Shown one piece after another: positions 1 through 6,537 of a DNA stretch of 10,117 bases. Every line of letters begins with the position of its first letter. The first letter of the stretch is position 1. Origin of the DNA: Elstera litoralis (GTDB lineage: Bacteria > Pseudomonadota > Alphaproteobacteria > Elsterales > Elsteraceae); the NCBI RefSeq assembly GCF_000963705.1, contig NZ_LAJY01000197.1, positions 1 through 10,117 on the forward strand, read 5' to 3'. The translations under genes were made by a program, and so were the position numbers. Under the pieces are notes generated by a model, which was given only the letters and a program-made list of their open reading frames with translations, was not told the origin of the DNA and searched no databases.

Positions 1-446
1 TCTCAACGATCTCGGGACTTGCGCTTTATTTTCACCTTGGGACCAATCTGTTTCGGGAAATGCATGAGATTTTATCTCTCGTCTTATTGGTTCCGGTCAT
101 TGTTCACATTTGGCGCAATTGGCCCGGATTTGTGAATTACTTCCGGCGGCGGGCAATGCCGATCAGTCTTGCCGTTTGCTTTCTCGCGGCGGTGCCTTTC
201 GTCTATGCGGGCTTAAGCAAACCCGCCGGTGGAAACCCTGCCATTGCCTTGATGATGGCCGCCCAGAAAGCCCCTATCGCCAAACTTGCGCCGGTTTTGG
301 GACTGGATGAAGCCTCAGCCCTTCGACGGTTGCGGGATGCGGGCTTTGCCGATGTGAGTGGTATCGATACGGTCGCCGCCCTCGCGGCCAAGGCGCAGCT
401 ATCGCCGATGGCCGTTATGGCGCAACTTACCGCGCCGCAGCGTTAA
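1..446 (+). CDS. DUF4405-type membrane protein, cytochrome-b-like (5' partial)
   Basis: The reading frame is open from position 3, upstream of the first ATG at 60, so the gene begins outside the window and the ATG at 60 is internal. The 147 visible residues start with the pattern SGLALYF. Two histidines follow, 14 residues apart (visible residues 21 and 35, in MHE and VIVH), then the motif HIWRNW. This layout is typical of DUF4405 proteins, which are thought to bind heme b between membrane helices. A further hydrophobic segment follows (about visible residues 53-70). The last roughly 60 residues form a soluble helical tail that I read as a small C-terminal domain. Redox function is inferred from the histidine pair and the neighbouring cytochrome c gene; the partner is unknown. 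It may or may not belong to the operon downstream, because a hairpin and 228 bp separate them. Confidence 0.72.
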   Translation, partial: STISGLALYFHLGTNLFREMHEILSLVLLVPVIVHIWRNWPGFVNYFRRRAMPISLAVCFLAAVPFVYAGLSKPAGGNPAIALMMAAQKAPIAKLAPVLGLDEASALRRLRDAGFADVSGIDTVAALAAKAQLSPMAVMAQLTAPQR

Positions 447-462
447 TATTCACCGCTTGGCT

Positions 463-491
463 GGGTTTGTGCTGGGATTCGGCACAAACCC
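463..491 (+). terminator. Perfect 10-bp hairpin after the DUF4405 gene
   Basis: A perfect inverted repeat, GGGTTTGTGC (463-472) against GCACAAACCC (482-491), encloses a 9-base loop and begins 16 bases after the stop codon. No T tract follows, so it is not a classical intrinsic terminator. It may be a weak or factor-assisted terminator, or a structure that protects the 3' end of the mRNA. Confidence 0.5.
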
Positions 492-568
492 GCCGGGAAC
501 AGGCGCTTTGAGCGAAGGTCTTACGTTGCCCTTGCGTCGAAGGGTGCCGCTGAGTTATGGTTACTGAA

Positions 569-582
569 CGCGGTTAACCGCG
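569..582. promoter_or_regulatory. 14-bp perfect palindrome, candidate operator
   Basis: CGCGGTTAACCGCG is its own reverse complement and lies 92 bases upstream of the cytochrome c start codon. An AT-rich stretch that could hold a -10 element follows (584-601). The position suits a regulator-binding site for the cytochrome c/hydroxylase operon. No regulator is identified, and I see no convincing -35/-10 pair. The rest of the 447-674 gap shows nothing else clear. Confidence 0.4.
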
Positions 583-674
583 CCATATTCTATTAAATTA
601 CTCTGTTAATCTCCCAAAAAATCTCTTTTCGGCGTCAAAACGAAACGTTCCTCTCAAAGACGAAGGACAGCGGA

Positions 675-1061
675 ATGAAACCACGCATCATAGCGTTGGC
701 GGCGGTTTTTGGTGCATTGGCCTCGGCCAGCTTTGCCCAAGATCCGGCAGCGGGTGAAAAAATCTTCGTTCAGTGTAAAGCCTGCCATCAGGTCGGCCCT
801 GGCGCGAAAAACCTGACGGGGCCGAATTTGAACGGTCTGTTCGGGCGCAAATCCGGCTCGGTCGAGGGCGCGCGCTATTCGGCGGCGAATAAAACTTGGG
901 GCCAAGTCTGGACGGAGGAGATCTTCCGTACCTATATCCAAAACCCGCGCGAAACGATCCCCGGCACGACGATGGCTTTCGCCGGGCTGCGCGACGCACA
1001 GAAGATCAGCGATCTTATCGCCTACCTCAAACAGTTTGGCGCGGACGGGAAGACTCCCTAA
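675..1061 (+). CDS. Class I c-type cytochrome, periplasmic
   Basis: This 128-residue protein has a Sec signal peptide (residues 1-21, cleaved after ASFA, leaving a mature form of about 107 residues). It has one heme c motif, CKACH (C34, C37, H38), and a likely sixth ligand M100 in the GTTMAFAG segment. This is the fold of cytochrome c2/mitochondrial-type cytochrome c, including the conserved GPNLNGLFGR stretch and the C-terminal helix with DLIAYLKQ. An AAGGA ribosome site (663-667) fixes the ATG start. The gene sits 48 bp before the [2Fe-2S] subunit gene. The inferred role is electron acceptor for the exported molybdenum hydroxylase, passing electrons to the respiratory chain. It could also be a general-purpose soluble cytochrome. 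Confidence 0.93.
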   Translation: MKPRIIALAAVFGALASASFAQDPAAGEKIFVQCKACHQVGPGAKNLTGPNLNGLFGRKSGSVEGARYSAANKTWGQVWTEEIFRTYIQNPRETIPGTTMAFAGLRDAQKISDLIAYLKQFGADGKTP

Positions 1062-1109
1062 CCGCACTGGCTTTTTCCATACAATCTGGGTTCGAGCTTG
1101 GAGGGTTCC

Positions 1110-1562
1110 ATGCAATTAACGATTAACGGTAAGACCCATTCGGTCGAGGCCGATCCCGATATGCCGCTGCTGTGGGTGCTGCGCGATCATCTCGCGATGA
1201 CCGGCACGAAATTCGGCTGCGGCGTCGCCCAGTGCGGGGCCTGTACGGTCCATATCGACGGGCAGCCGGTGCGCTCCTGCCAAACGCCGCTGTCAGCCGC
1301 GGAAGGCATGAAGATTACCACCATTGAAGGCGTCTCCGGCCCGGTCGCAACCGCCGTACAGACGGCCTGGGCCAAGCTGGACGTGCCGCAATGCGGTTAC
1401 TGCCAATCGGGTCAGGTGATGGCCGCCGTGGCGCTGCTCACCGACAATAAAAAGCCGACCGATGCGGATATCGATAGCGCGATGGCGGGCAATCTCTGCC
1501 GCTGCGCCACCTATCAGCGCATCCGCGCCGGGATTCATGACGCCGCCAAAGCGCTGGCATAG
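1110..1562 (+). CDS. iorA: Isoquinoline 1-oxidoreductase alpha subunit-like [2Fe-2S] protein
   Basis: This 150-residue protein is the iron-sulfur subunit of a xanthine-oxidase-family hydroxylase. The N-terminal plant-ferredoxin-like domain binds one [2Fe-2S] cluster through C37, C42, C45 and C57. The C-terminal helical domain binds the second through C95, C98, C130 and C132 (motifs CGYCQSG and NLCRCATYQRI). It relays electrons from the molybdenum cofactor of the large subunit. The ATG at 1110 is chosen over an in-frame TTG at 1098 because GGAGGG (1100-1105) is properly spaced from it. The large-subunit gene follows after 10 bases, so the pair is co-translated. There is no signal peptide, so it probably rides out of the cytoplasm with the Tat-tagged large subunit. 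The substrate is not settled: members with this architecture include isoquinoline, aldehyde and nicotinate-type dehydrogenases. Confidence 0.9.
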   Translation: MQLTINGKTHSVEADPDMPLLWVLRDHLAMTGTKFGCGVAQCGACTVHIDGQPVRSCQTPLSAAEGMKITTIEGVSGPVATAVQTAWAKLDVPQCGYCQSGQVMAAVALLTDNKKPTDADIDSAMAGNLCRCATYQRIRAGIHDAAKALA

Positions 1563-1572
1563 GGAGGCTTTG

Positions 1573-3783
1573 ATGCATTTTCATCGATTAAGTGAGCCCA
1601 AGGCTCCGCAACCGACTGTCGAAACCGCCTGGTTTCGCCCGTCGCGGCGGCAGTTTCTGATCGGCGCTGCCGTAACGGGCGCGGGCCTCAGCATTGGCAT
1701 GCCCGCGCCTGGGGTGAAAGCACAGGCGGCAGCCGCGCTGTCCAACCCTTTCCCGACTTATATTCGGCTGACGCCCGACAATAAGGTCACCGTGCTCGCC
1801 GCCCATATGGATATGGGCCAGGGCATCTATAACGGCATCGCCACGCTGGTTGCCGAAGAACTGGGCGCCGATTGGTCGCTGGTAACGGTCGAGGGGGCCT
1901 GGGGCGATATCAAAGCCTATGGCAATGTCACCTGGGGCGGGGCGATGCAGGGAACGGGCGGCTCCAGCGGCATTGCCTCGTCCTGGGTTCGCTACCGGCA
2001 AGCCGGGGCCGTGGCGCGCACGTTGCTGGTCTCGGCGGCGGCGAAAGCCTGGGGCGTTCCGGCAGCGGAGATTAAAGTTGAGAACGGTCAACTTTCCCAC
2101 GCCAGCGGTAAGAAAGCCCCGCTCGGGGCTTTTGCCGATGCGGCGGCGAAAGAGGCTTTGCCCGCCAGCGTCGAGCTGAAATCCCCGGATCGCTGGACGC
2201 TGATCGGCAATGCCGCGCACCGTCGTTACGATTCGGCGATCAAAGCCAAGGGCCAGCAGGATTACACCATTGATGTGCAGCTTCCCGGCCAATTGGTTGG
2301 GATGATTCTGCACCCGCCTTTGTTCGGCGCGACGTTGAAATCGGTCGATGCCACCGCGGCGAAGGCGGTTCCGGGCGTCACGGATGTCGTCACGATCACG
2401 CGCGGCGTCGTCGTGCTGGCGAAGGATACTTGGTCGGCGATGAAGGGCCGCGAGGCGCTGGTCGTGACCTGGGACGAGAGCAAGGCGGAAAAGCGCGGCT
2501 CAGCGCAGATCATGGCCGATTATCGGGCCTTGGCGGCAAAGCCGGGAACCTTGGTGGAAGAGCGCGGCTCGGCGGCGACCGGCCTCGCGGGCGCGGTCAA
2601 AACCCTGGAAGCCACCTATGAGTTCCCCTATCTCGCCCATGCCGCGCTGGAGCCGCTGAACGCGGTGGTGCGGAAAGACGGTGAGGTTCTGGAAGTGTGG
2701 GGCGGGCACCAGATGCCGGACCTCTATCAAGGCCTCGCGGCCAAAATCGCCGGAACCACGCCGGATAAAGTGCGTCTGCACGTCATGAAAACCGGCGGCG
2801 GCTTCGGGCGGCGCGCGGTGATCGATGGCGATATTATTGCCGAAGCGGTGGAAACCGCCAAAGCGATCAACTTCCGCGCCCCGGTGAAGCTGCAATGGAC
2901 GCGGGAAAACGATATGGCCGGGGGGCGCTATCGCCCGCTCATGCTGCATCAGGTGAAAGTCGGGCTCGATGCTAAGGGCGCGATTACCGGCTGGCAGCAC
3001 CATATCGTCGGCCAATCGATCTTGATCGGCACGCCGTTAGAAGCTTTCGCGGTGAAAAACGGCGTCGATGCAACCTCGGTGGAAGGGGTAGCCCAATCGC
3101 CCTACGCGCTACCGAACTTTCGCGTCGAAGTGACCAACACGCAATCGCCGGTGCCGGTGCTGTGGTGGCGGTCGGTGGGCCATACCCACACGGCCTATGC
3201 GATGGAAACCATGATCGACGAAATCGCGCGCACGGCGGGGCAAGACCCGGTGGCGCTGCGGCGGCAGTTGCTCAAAGACCACCCGCGCCCCTTGGCCGTG
3301 CTGAATGCACTGGCCGAGAAGGCCGGGTGGGACAAGCCGCTGCCCGCCGGGCGCTTCCGGGGTATCGCCCTGCATGAATCCTTCGGCACGATGGTGGGGA
3401 TGGTCGCCGAAATCACGCTGCAAAAGCAGGGCTTCAAGGTGGAAAATGTCGTCGCGGTTGTCGATTGCGGCGTCGCGGTCAACCCGGATCAGATCGCGGC
3501 ACAAATCGAAGGCGGGGTCGGCTTCGGTCTCGGCGCGATTCTGCGCGAAGAGCTGCCGTTAGAGGCGGGGCGCGTGGCGGTGCTGAACTTCGACGGCTAT
3601 CTGCCGCTACGCATCGATGAAATGCCGAAGGTCGAGGTGCATATTATGCCCTCGACCGCTGCCCCCACGGGGATCGGCGAGCCGGGCGTTCCGGTCATCG
3701 GTCCGGCGGTGGCGAATGCCGTGGCGGCCGCGACCGGCAAGCGCGTTCGGGTTCTACCGATGGAAAAGGGCCTCGCGGTTTAA
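1573..3783 (+). CDS. iorB: Isoquinoline 1-oxidoreductase beta subunit-like molybdenum hydroxylase, Tat-exported
   Basis: This 736-residue large subunit of the xanthine-oxidase family would carry the molybdopterin (family: cytosine dinucleotide) cofactor and the active site. It opens with a twin-arginine signal (SRRQFL, R25-R26, then a hydrophobic stretch to about residue 50), indicating folded export to the periplasm. Cofactor-binding motifs include MGQG (81-84) and GGGFGRR (408-414). The catalytic glutamate is probably E703 in GIGEPG. The start is the ATG at 1573, preceded by GGAGG (1563-1567). The frame is open further upstream to 1462, but that stretch lies inside the iorA coding region. 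The length is near that usual for IorB-type subunits. With IorA and cytochrome c it should oxidise an N-heterocycle or aldehyde in the periplasm; the actual substrate cannot be read from sequence. Confidence 0.9.
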   Translation: MHFHRLSEPKAPQPTVETAWFRPSRRQFLIGAAVTGAGLSIGMPAPGVKAQAAAALSNPFPTYIRLTPDNKVTVLAAHMDMGQGIYNGIATLVAEELGADWSLVTVEGAWGDIKAYGNVTWGGAMQGTGGSSGIASSWVRYRQAGAVARTLLVSAAAKAWGVPAAEIKVENGQLSHASGKKAPLGAFADAAAKEALPASVELKSPDRWTLIGNAAHRRYDSAIKAKGQQDYTIDVQLPGQLVGMILHPPLFGATLKSVDATAAKAVPGVTDVVTITRGVVVLAKDTWSAMKGREALVVTWDESKAEKRGSAQIMADYRALAAKPGTLVEERGSAATGLAGAVKTLEATYEFPYLAHAALEPLNAVVRKDGEVLEVWGGHQMPDLYQGLAAKIAGTTPDKVRLHVMKTGGGFGRRAVIDGDIIAEAVETAKAINFRAPVKLQWTRENDMAGGRYRPLMLHQVKVGLDAKGAITGWQHHIVGQSILIGTPLEAFAVKNGVDATSVEGVAQSPYALPNFRVEVTNTQSPVPVLWWRSVGHTHTAYAMETMIDEIARTAGQDPVALRRQLLKDHPRPLAVLNALAEKAGWDKPLPAGRFRGIALHESFGTMVGMVAEITLQKQGFKVENVVAVVDCGVAVNPDQIAAQIEGGVGFGLGAILREELPLEAGRVAVLNFDGYLPLRIDEMPKVEVHIMPSTAAPTGIGEPGVPVIGPAVANAVAAATGKRVRVLPMEKGLAV

Positions 3784-3803
3784 GCGAAGCCCCTTCTGAG
3801 ACG

Positions 3804-3838
3804 ATGGCGGGGGGAGCGATCCCCCGCCATTTTTTTTT
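3804..3838 (+). terminator. Rho-independent terminator of the iorAB operon
   Basis: A perfect 10-bp stem (ATGGCGGGGG at 3804-3813, CCCCCGCCAT at 3821-3830) with a 7-base loop is followed by eight Ts (3831-3838). It begins 20 bases after the iorB stop. The end of the T tract overlaps the stop codon of the convergent hmp gene. On the minus strand no T tract follows the stem, so it should mainly stop plus-strand transcription. Confidence 0.92.
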
Positions 3839-5081
3839 AGGCTGCCAGCGCCGGGATGGTCAGCAAATCCTCATCGGTTGCGCCGAAGAACTCATACAGA
3901 ATCCGGTCGGGGGCGATACCTTGCGCGAGCAGCCCCTGGATCGTCGCCCGCATAAACCCGCGCGGGCCGCAGACGAGGTAGAGCGCCTCCGAAGCCTTGC
4001 TGTTTTGGGCAATCCAAGCGGGATCGGCCCGGCCAATATGGTGATAATCGGTGCCTAATTTTGCCTCCGGGCCGATTTTCTCATAGAAGATATGGGCCTG
4101 GCCCTGTGGAAGCCTGCCGATGAAGTCGCGCACTTCTCGTCCAAAGGCGTGATGCGCGTGGCTGCGCACGGCGTGGATGAAATGGACGATTCGGTTGGGC
4201 TGCGTCGCTGCAATTCTTTCTAACATGCTCAACAGTGGCGTGATGCCAACCCCGCCTGCGATTAGAACCAAAGGGCGCTCGCCGTCCGGCAGGGTGAAAA
4301 CGCCGGCGGGCGGGGCTACGTCGATCAGCAGGCCAGGGGTATCTATAGTGTGCAAGTAGCTACTGCTTAAGCCTGGCATTATCCCCTCCTCCGGAGCATC
4401 TTCCCGCTTGACCGAAATCCGGTAAAAATTCGACTGAACCGCGCCGGACGATAGCGAGTAATGGCGCAGCAACGGCCCATAGCCCGGCACGTCGAGCTTG
4501 AGGGTCAGATATTGACCCGGCTGGAAGGCGGGAAGCGGTTGGCCATCGGCGGGGACGAGATAGAAGCTGCTGATTCTGCTGCTTTCCGGGACGATCAATT
4601 CGAATTTAAAGCGCCGGTACCCGCGCCATCCGCCGGGGGCGGTCGCGCGGGCTTTGTAAATCTCTTCTTCGTGCGTCGTGAAGATGGTCTTCAACAGGCC
4701 GATAGCCTCCGTCCAGGCAGCGACGATCTCCGGCGTGGCGGCATCGCCCAGAATGTCGCGGACGCCCTGAAGGAGGGCGATGGCGAACGCGTCGTAATGG
4801 TGTGGCTGGATATTAAGGGCGGCGTGGCGGCTGGCGATACGCTCGATTGCCGGGCCAAGCGCCGCGAGATTATCGATATTCTCAGCATAGGCAATCACCG
4901 CCTGCGCCAGCGCTCGCGGCTGCGTGCCGTCGCGCTGGTGCGTGAGGTCGAAGATCGTGCGGATATTCGGATCGCGCAGCAGCAAATCATACATGCGCAG
5001 GACGATGGCGAGGCCGTGGATACGCATGATAGGCGCGTTGGATTTGACGACGGCAATCGTTTGGGGGGCAGCATGGAACAC
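3837..5081 (-). CDS. hmp: Flavohemoglobin, nitric oxide dioxygenase
   Basis: This 414-residue protein has the full three-domain Hmp layout and detoxifies NO to nitrate using O2 and NAD(P)H. The globin domain (about 1-145) keeps the key residues, aligned to E. coli Hmp: proximal heme ligand H86, distal Y31 (B10) and Q54 (E7), Y96, and a glutamate in the EEEIY segment. The FAD domain follows (about 153-265), with RHYS at 206-209. The NAD domain has GGVGITP (276-282), CGPRGFM (371-377) and the C-terminal YEFFG (396-400), with a tail of 14 residues. The start is a GTG at 5079-5081 with only a weak ribosome site. It is preferred because its N-terminus lines up with E. coli Hmp, there is an in-frame stop three codons upstream, and the next methionine (residue 19) would remove part of the first helix. 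An nsrR-like gene lies just upstream on the same strand. Confidence 0.95.
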   Translation of the reverse strand: MFHAAPQTIAVVKSNAPIMRIHGLAIVLRMYDLLLRDPNIRTIFDLTHQRDGTQPRALAQAVIAYAENIDNLAALGPAIERIASRHAALNIQPHHYDAFAIALLQGVRDILGDAATPEIVAAWTEAIGLLKTIFTTHEEEIYKARATAPGGWRGYRRFKFELIVPESSRISSFYLVPADGQPLPAFQPGQYLTLKLDVPGYGPLLRHYSLSSGAVQSNFYRISVKREDAPEEGIMPGLSSSYLHTIDTPGLLIDVAPPAGVFTLPDGERPLVLIAGGVGITPLLSMLERIAATQPNRIVHFIHAVRSHAHHAFGREVRDFIGRLPQGQAHIFYEKIGPEAKLGTDYHHIGRADPAWIAQNSKASEALYLVCGPRGFMRATIQGLLAQGIAPDRILYEFFGATDEDLLTIPALAA

Positions 5082-5103
5082 TCTCAGTTAAAAAGGTCTA
5101 GCT

Positions 5104-5115
5104 GAGATGCATCTC
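5104..5115. promoter_or_regulatory. Candidate NsrR-type operator, GATGCAT palindrome
   Basis: GAGATGCATCTC is a perfect 12-bp palindrome 22 bases upstream of the hmp start. It contains the GATGCAT core typical of NsrR half-sites. The second arm of a full 11-1-11 site is not well formed. NsrR control is inferred from this core and from the adjacent nsrR-like gene. Confidence 0.45.
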
Positions 5116-5134
5116 ATAAAAGGGTTTTTTTTAA

Positions 5135-5167
5135 GACATATATTAAATACAGCTTTGTGCATGACAA
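5135..5167 (-). promoter_or_regulatory. Predicted hmp promoter overlapped by an NsrR-like site
   Basis: On the minus strand a -35-like TTGTCA (5162-5167) precedes an AT-rich -10 region (TATATG or AATATA within 5137-5144, spacing 17 to 19). Overlapping the -10, the minus-strand segment TGTATTTAATATATG (5137-5151) matches all seven bases of the first NsrR half-site (TGYATTT) and four of seven in the second. A repressor bound here would block RNA polymerase. This is a consensus comparison by eye only. Confidence 0.4.
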
Positions 5168-5189
5168 AAAAAACCTCCCCCCTTGGGAG
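5166..5189 (-). terminator. Rho-independent terminator after the nsrR-like gene
   Basis: On the minus strand a CTCCC/GGGAG stem (5185-5189 with 5175-5179) and 5-base loop are followed, after two bases or less, by eight Ts (the A run at 5166-5173 on the plus strand). It lies 6 bases beyond the nsrR-like stop. It would end or attenuate nsrR transcription before hmp. Its T tract abuts the predicted hmp -35. Confidence 0.7.
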
Positions 5190-5195
5190 CGTTCT

Positions 5196-5648
5196 TTACG
5201 GCGATAGGCTGGGAACGCCGAGGTTCAGGGCACGGGCCATCGGCGAGGCTGGAACGATGATATCGGCCAGGGTATAGCGCTCCAACACCAGCAGGAAGGC
5301 ATTCATTGCTTCGCCGAGGATGCCGCCGAGGGGACAGCAGGCGGTGAGCGGGCAAGTGTTCCCGCTGGCCTGGAAACATTCAACCAGATCGAAATTATCC
5401 TCAAGCGCCCGAACCAGCCGACCAATGTTGATCTCTTGCGGTTTCTGGATCAGCTCGAAGCCGCCGTTGCGGCCGCGCACAGTGCGGATATGGCCGAGAT
5501 GGGCCAATTCGCCGACGATCTTGGTCAGATGATGCTCGGAAATCCCATAGCAGCCCGCAATCTCAGGAACGGTCGACAGGCCATCGGGTTTCAGGCTGAG
5601 GTAAATCAGGATTCGAAGCCCGTAATCGGTATACCGCGTCAGGCGCAT
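5196..5648 (-). CDS. nsrR: Rrf2-family transcriptional regulator, NsrR-like NO sensor
   Basis: This 150-residue protein opens with MRLTRYTDYGLRILIYLS, the NsrR-type N-terminus with a winged helix-turn-helix (about residues 1-75, including the wing sequence RGRNGGFEL). The [2Fe-2S]/[4Fe-4S] cluster loop holds C91, C99, C104 and C105, and the downstream ERYTLADI segment is also typical. The family represses NO-detoxification genes until NO attacks the cluster. Regulation of hmp is supported by its position 114 bp downstream on the same strand and by NsrR-like sites there. The ATG at 5648 matches known NsrR starts, with AAGGA 12 bases upstream. An in-frame ATG at 5699 would add 17 residues but has no ribosome site. 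A related regulator such as IscR or RirA is less likely from the cysteine pattern. Confidence 0.88.
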   Translation of the reverse strand: MRLTRYTDYGLRILIYLSLKPDGLSTVPEIAGCYGISEHHLTKIVGELAHLGHIRTVRGRNGGFELIQKPQEINIGRLVRALEDNFDLVECFQASGNTCPLTACCPLGGILGEAMNAFLLVLERYTLADIIVPASPMARALNLGVPSLSP

Positions 5649-5708
5649 GTTGGGGTCCAATCCTTGCGAGCGGCGTGCCCCGCGAGGGGGCGATAACATG
5701 ATTTTGAA

Positions 5709-5732
5709 ATATGGCTTTTGTTGACGCCATAT
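5709..5732. promoter_or_regulatory. Inverted repeat upstream of the nsrR-like gene
   Basis: ATATGGC (5709-5715) and GCCATAT (5726-5732) form a 7-bp inverted repeat with a 10-base spacer, 61 bases upstream of the nsrR-like start and just after the end of the dprE2-like gene. It may be an operator in the nsrR promoter region. It does not resemble the GATGCAT-type NsrR site, and no clear -35/-10 pair was found. Confidence 0.3.
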
Positions 5733-5767
5733 ACCAGAGCGCCCGCTCCAGAAATTGCCCGCACGCC

Positions 5768-6535
5768 TTAAATCGAGAGCTTCTTGAAAATCTTCTCCGG
5801 CACCGAACGGATGATGAGCATAATCAGCGCCCAGAAACCGGGAACATAGAGTTCCTCTTTACCCTTCAGCGCCGCGCGCAAGAGGGTGGCCGCCGCCCGC
5901 TCCGGGCTTTCGGCGTAGAAGATTCCCGGCAGGCCCCAGGTCATGCCTGTATCGAGAAAGCCCGGTTTGGCGAAGGTTAGCGTCACGCCACTGCGGAACA
6001 GCCGCGCCCGCAAGCCCGAACAGAAGGTCGCGAGCCCGGCTTTGGCCGAGCCATAGATATAATTGCTGAAGCGGCCCCGGTCGCCCGCGACCGAGCCCAG
6101 CACGATCACCCGGCCCGCATGGCCTGCTTCCAGCATCGGCGCGAGCGCCAGCAGAAGCCGCGCGGCGCCCGTGAAGGTAGCGGTGAGGCAGCGCAACGCT
6201 AAAGCCGGATCGGCTTCCATTGCCTTTTGCTCGGGCATCAGGCCGAAAGCCAGGAAAATATCGAGCCCGCCGGGGCTGGCGTGATGGGGGATGGAGGCTG
6301 CCAACGCGTCGAGGCTGGCCATATCCTCCGCATCGAAACTTTCCACAACGACCGCACTCGCGCCGCGCAAGCGCAAATCGGCGGCGCTGCGGTTGAGATC
6401 GTCGGTATCGCGTCCGGCCAGAATCAGCCGTGCGCCTTGCCCGGCGACGAGGCGCGCGAAGGCGCGGGCGATGGGGGAGGAGGCACCGAGAATAAGCCAA
6501 GTGCGGTCGGTCATCACTGGAAGGGGCTTACCCAT
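5768..6535 (-). CDS. dprE2: DprE2-like short-chain dehydrogenase/reductase (polyprenyl-P-2-ketoribose reductase)
   Basis: This 255-residue SDR matches mycobacterial DprE2 (254 residues) in layout. In that family the enzyme reduces the 2-keto intermediate made by DprE1 to polyprenyl-phosphoryl-D-arabinofuranose using NADH. Visible features are an N-terminal Rossmann motif LGASSPIA (residues 16-23), S148 in GSVAG, and the catalytic pair Y161/K165 in YGSAK. The C-terminus (KGKEELYVP, then RSVPEKIFKKL) is strikingly like the DprE2 end. The Rossmann motif is atypical, ending in Ile-Ala where most SDRs have Ile-Gly. The start is ATG 6533-6535, with GGGAG upstream and only 2 bases after the stop of the DprE1-like gene; an internal ATG at 6514 lacks a ribosome site. 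It is the last gene of the arabinose-lipid operon. The polyprenyl chain length is unknown. Confidence 0.85.
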   Translation of the reverse strand: MGKPLPVMTDRTWLILGASSPIARAFARLVAGQGARLILAGRDTDDLNRSAADLRLRGASAVVVESFDAEDMASLDALAASIPHHASPGGLDIFLAFGLMPEQKAMEADPALALRCLTATFTGAARLLLALAPMLEAGHAGRVIVLGSVAGDRGRFSNYIYGSAKAGLATFCSGLRARLFRSGVTLTFAKPGFLDTGMTWGLPGIFYAESPERAAATLLRAALKGKEELYVPGFWALIMLIIRSVPEKIFKKLSI

Positions 6536-6537
6536 GC

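Noticed and set aside
1462..1572. Upstream extension of iorB giving a 773-residue protein
   Set aside because: It lies inside the iorA coding region, has no ribosome site, and would put 37 extra residues before the Tat signal. The ATG at 1573 with GGAGG is clearly better.
4461..5105. Long plus-strand frame opposite hmp
   Set aside because: It is antisense to a fully conserved flavohemoglobin, has no recognisable domain and reflects high-GC codon bias.
5649..5699. A 17-residue N-terminal extension of the nsrR-like gene
   Set aside because: The extra residues do not resemble the family, which starts at MRLTRYTDYG, and there is no ribosome site before the ATG at 5699.
5737..5748. Short GAGCG/CGCTC inverted repeat as the terminator of the arabinose operon
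   Set aside because: The stem is only four to five base pairs with a tiny loop and no T tract, too weak to call.
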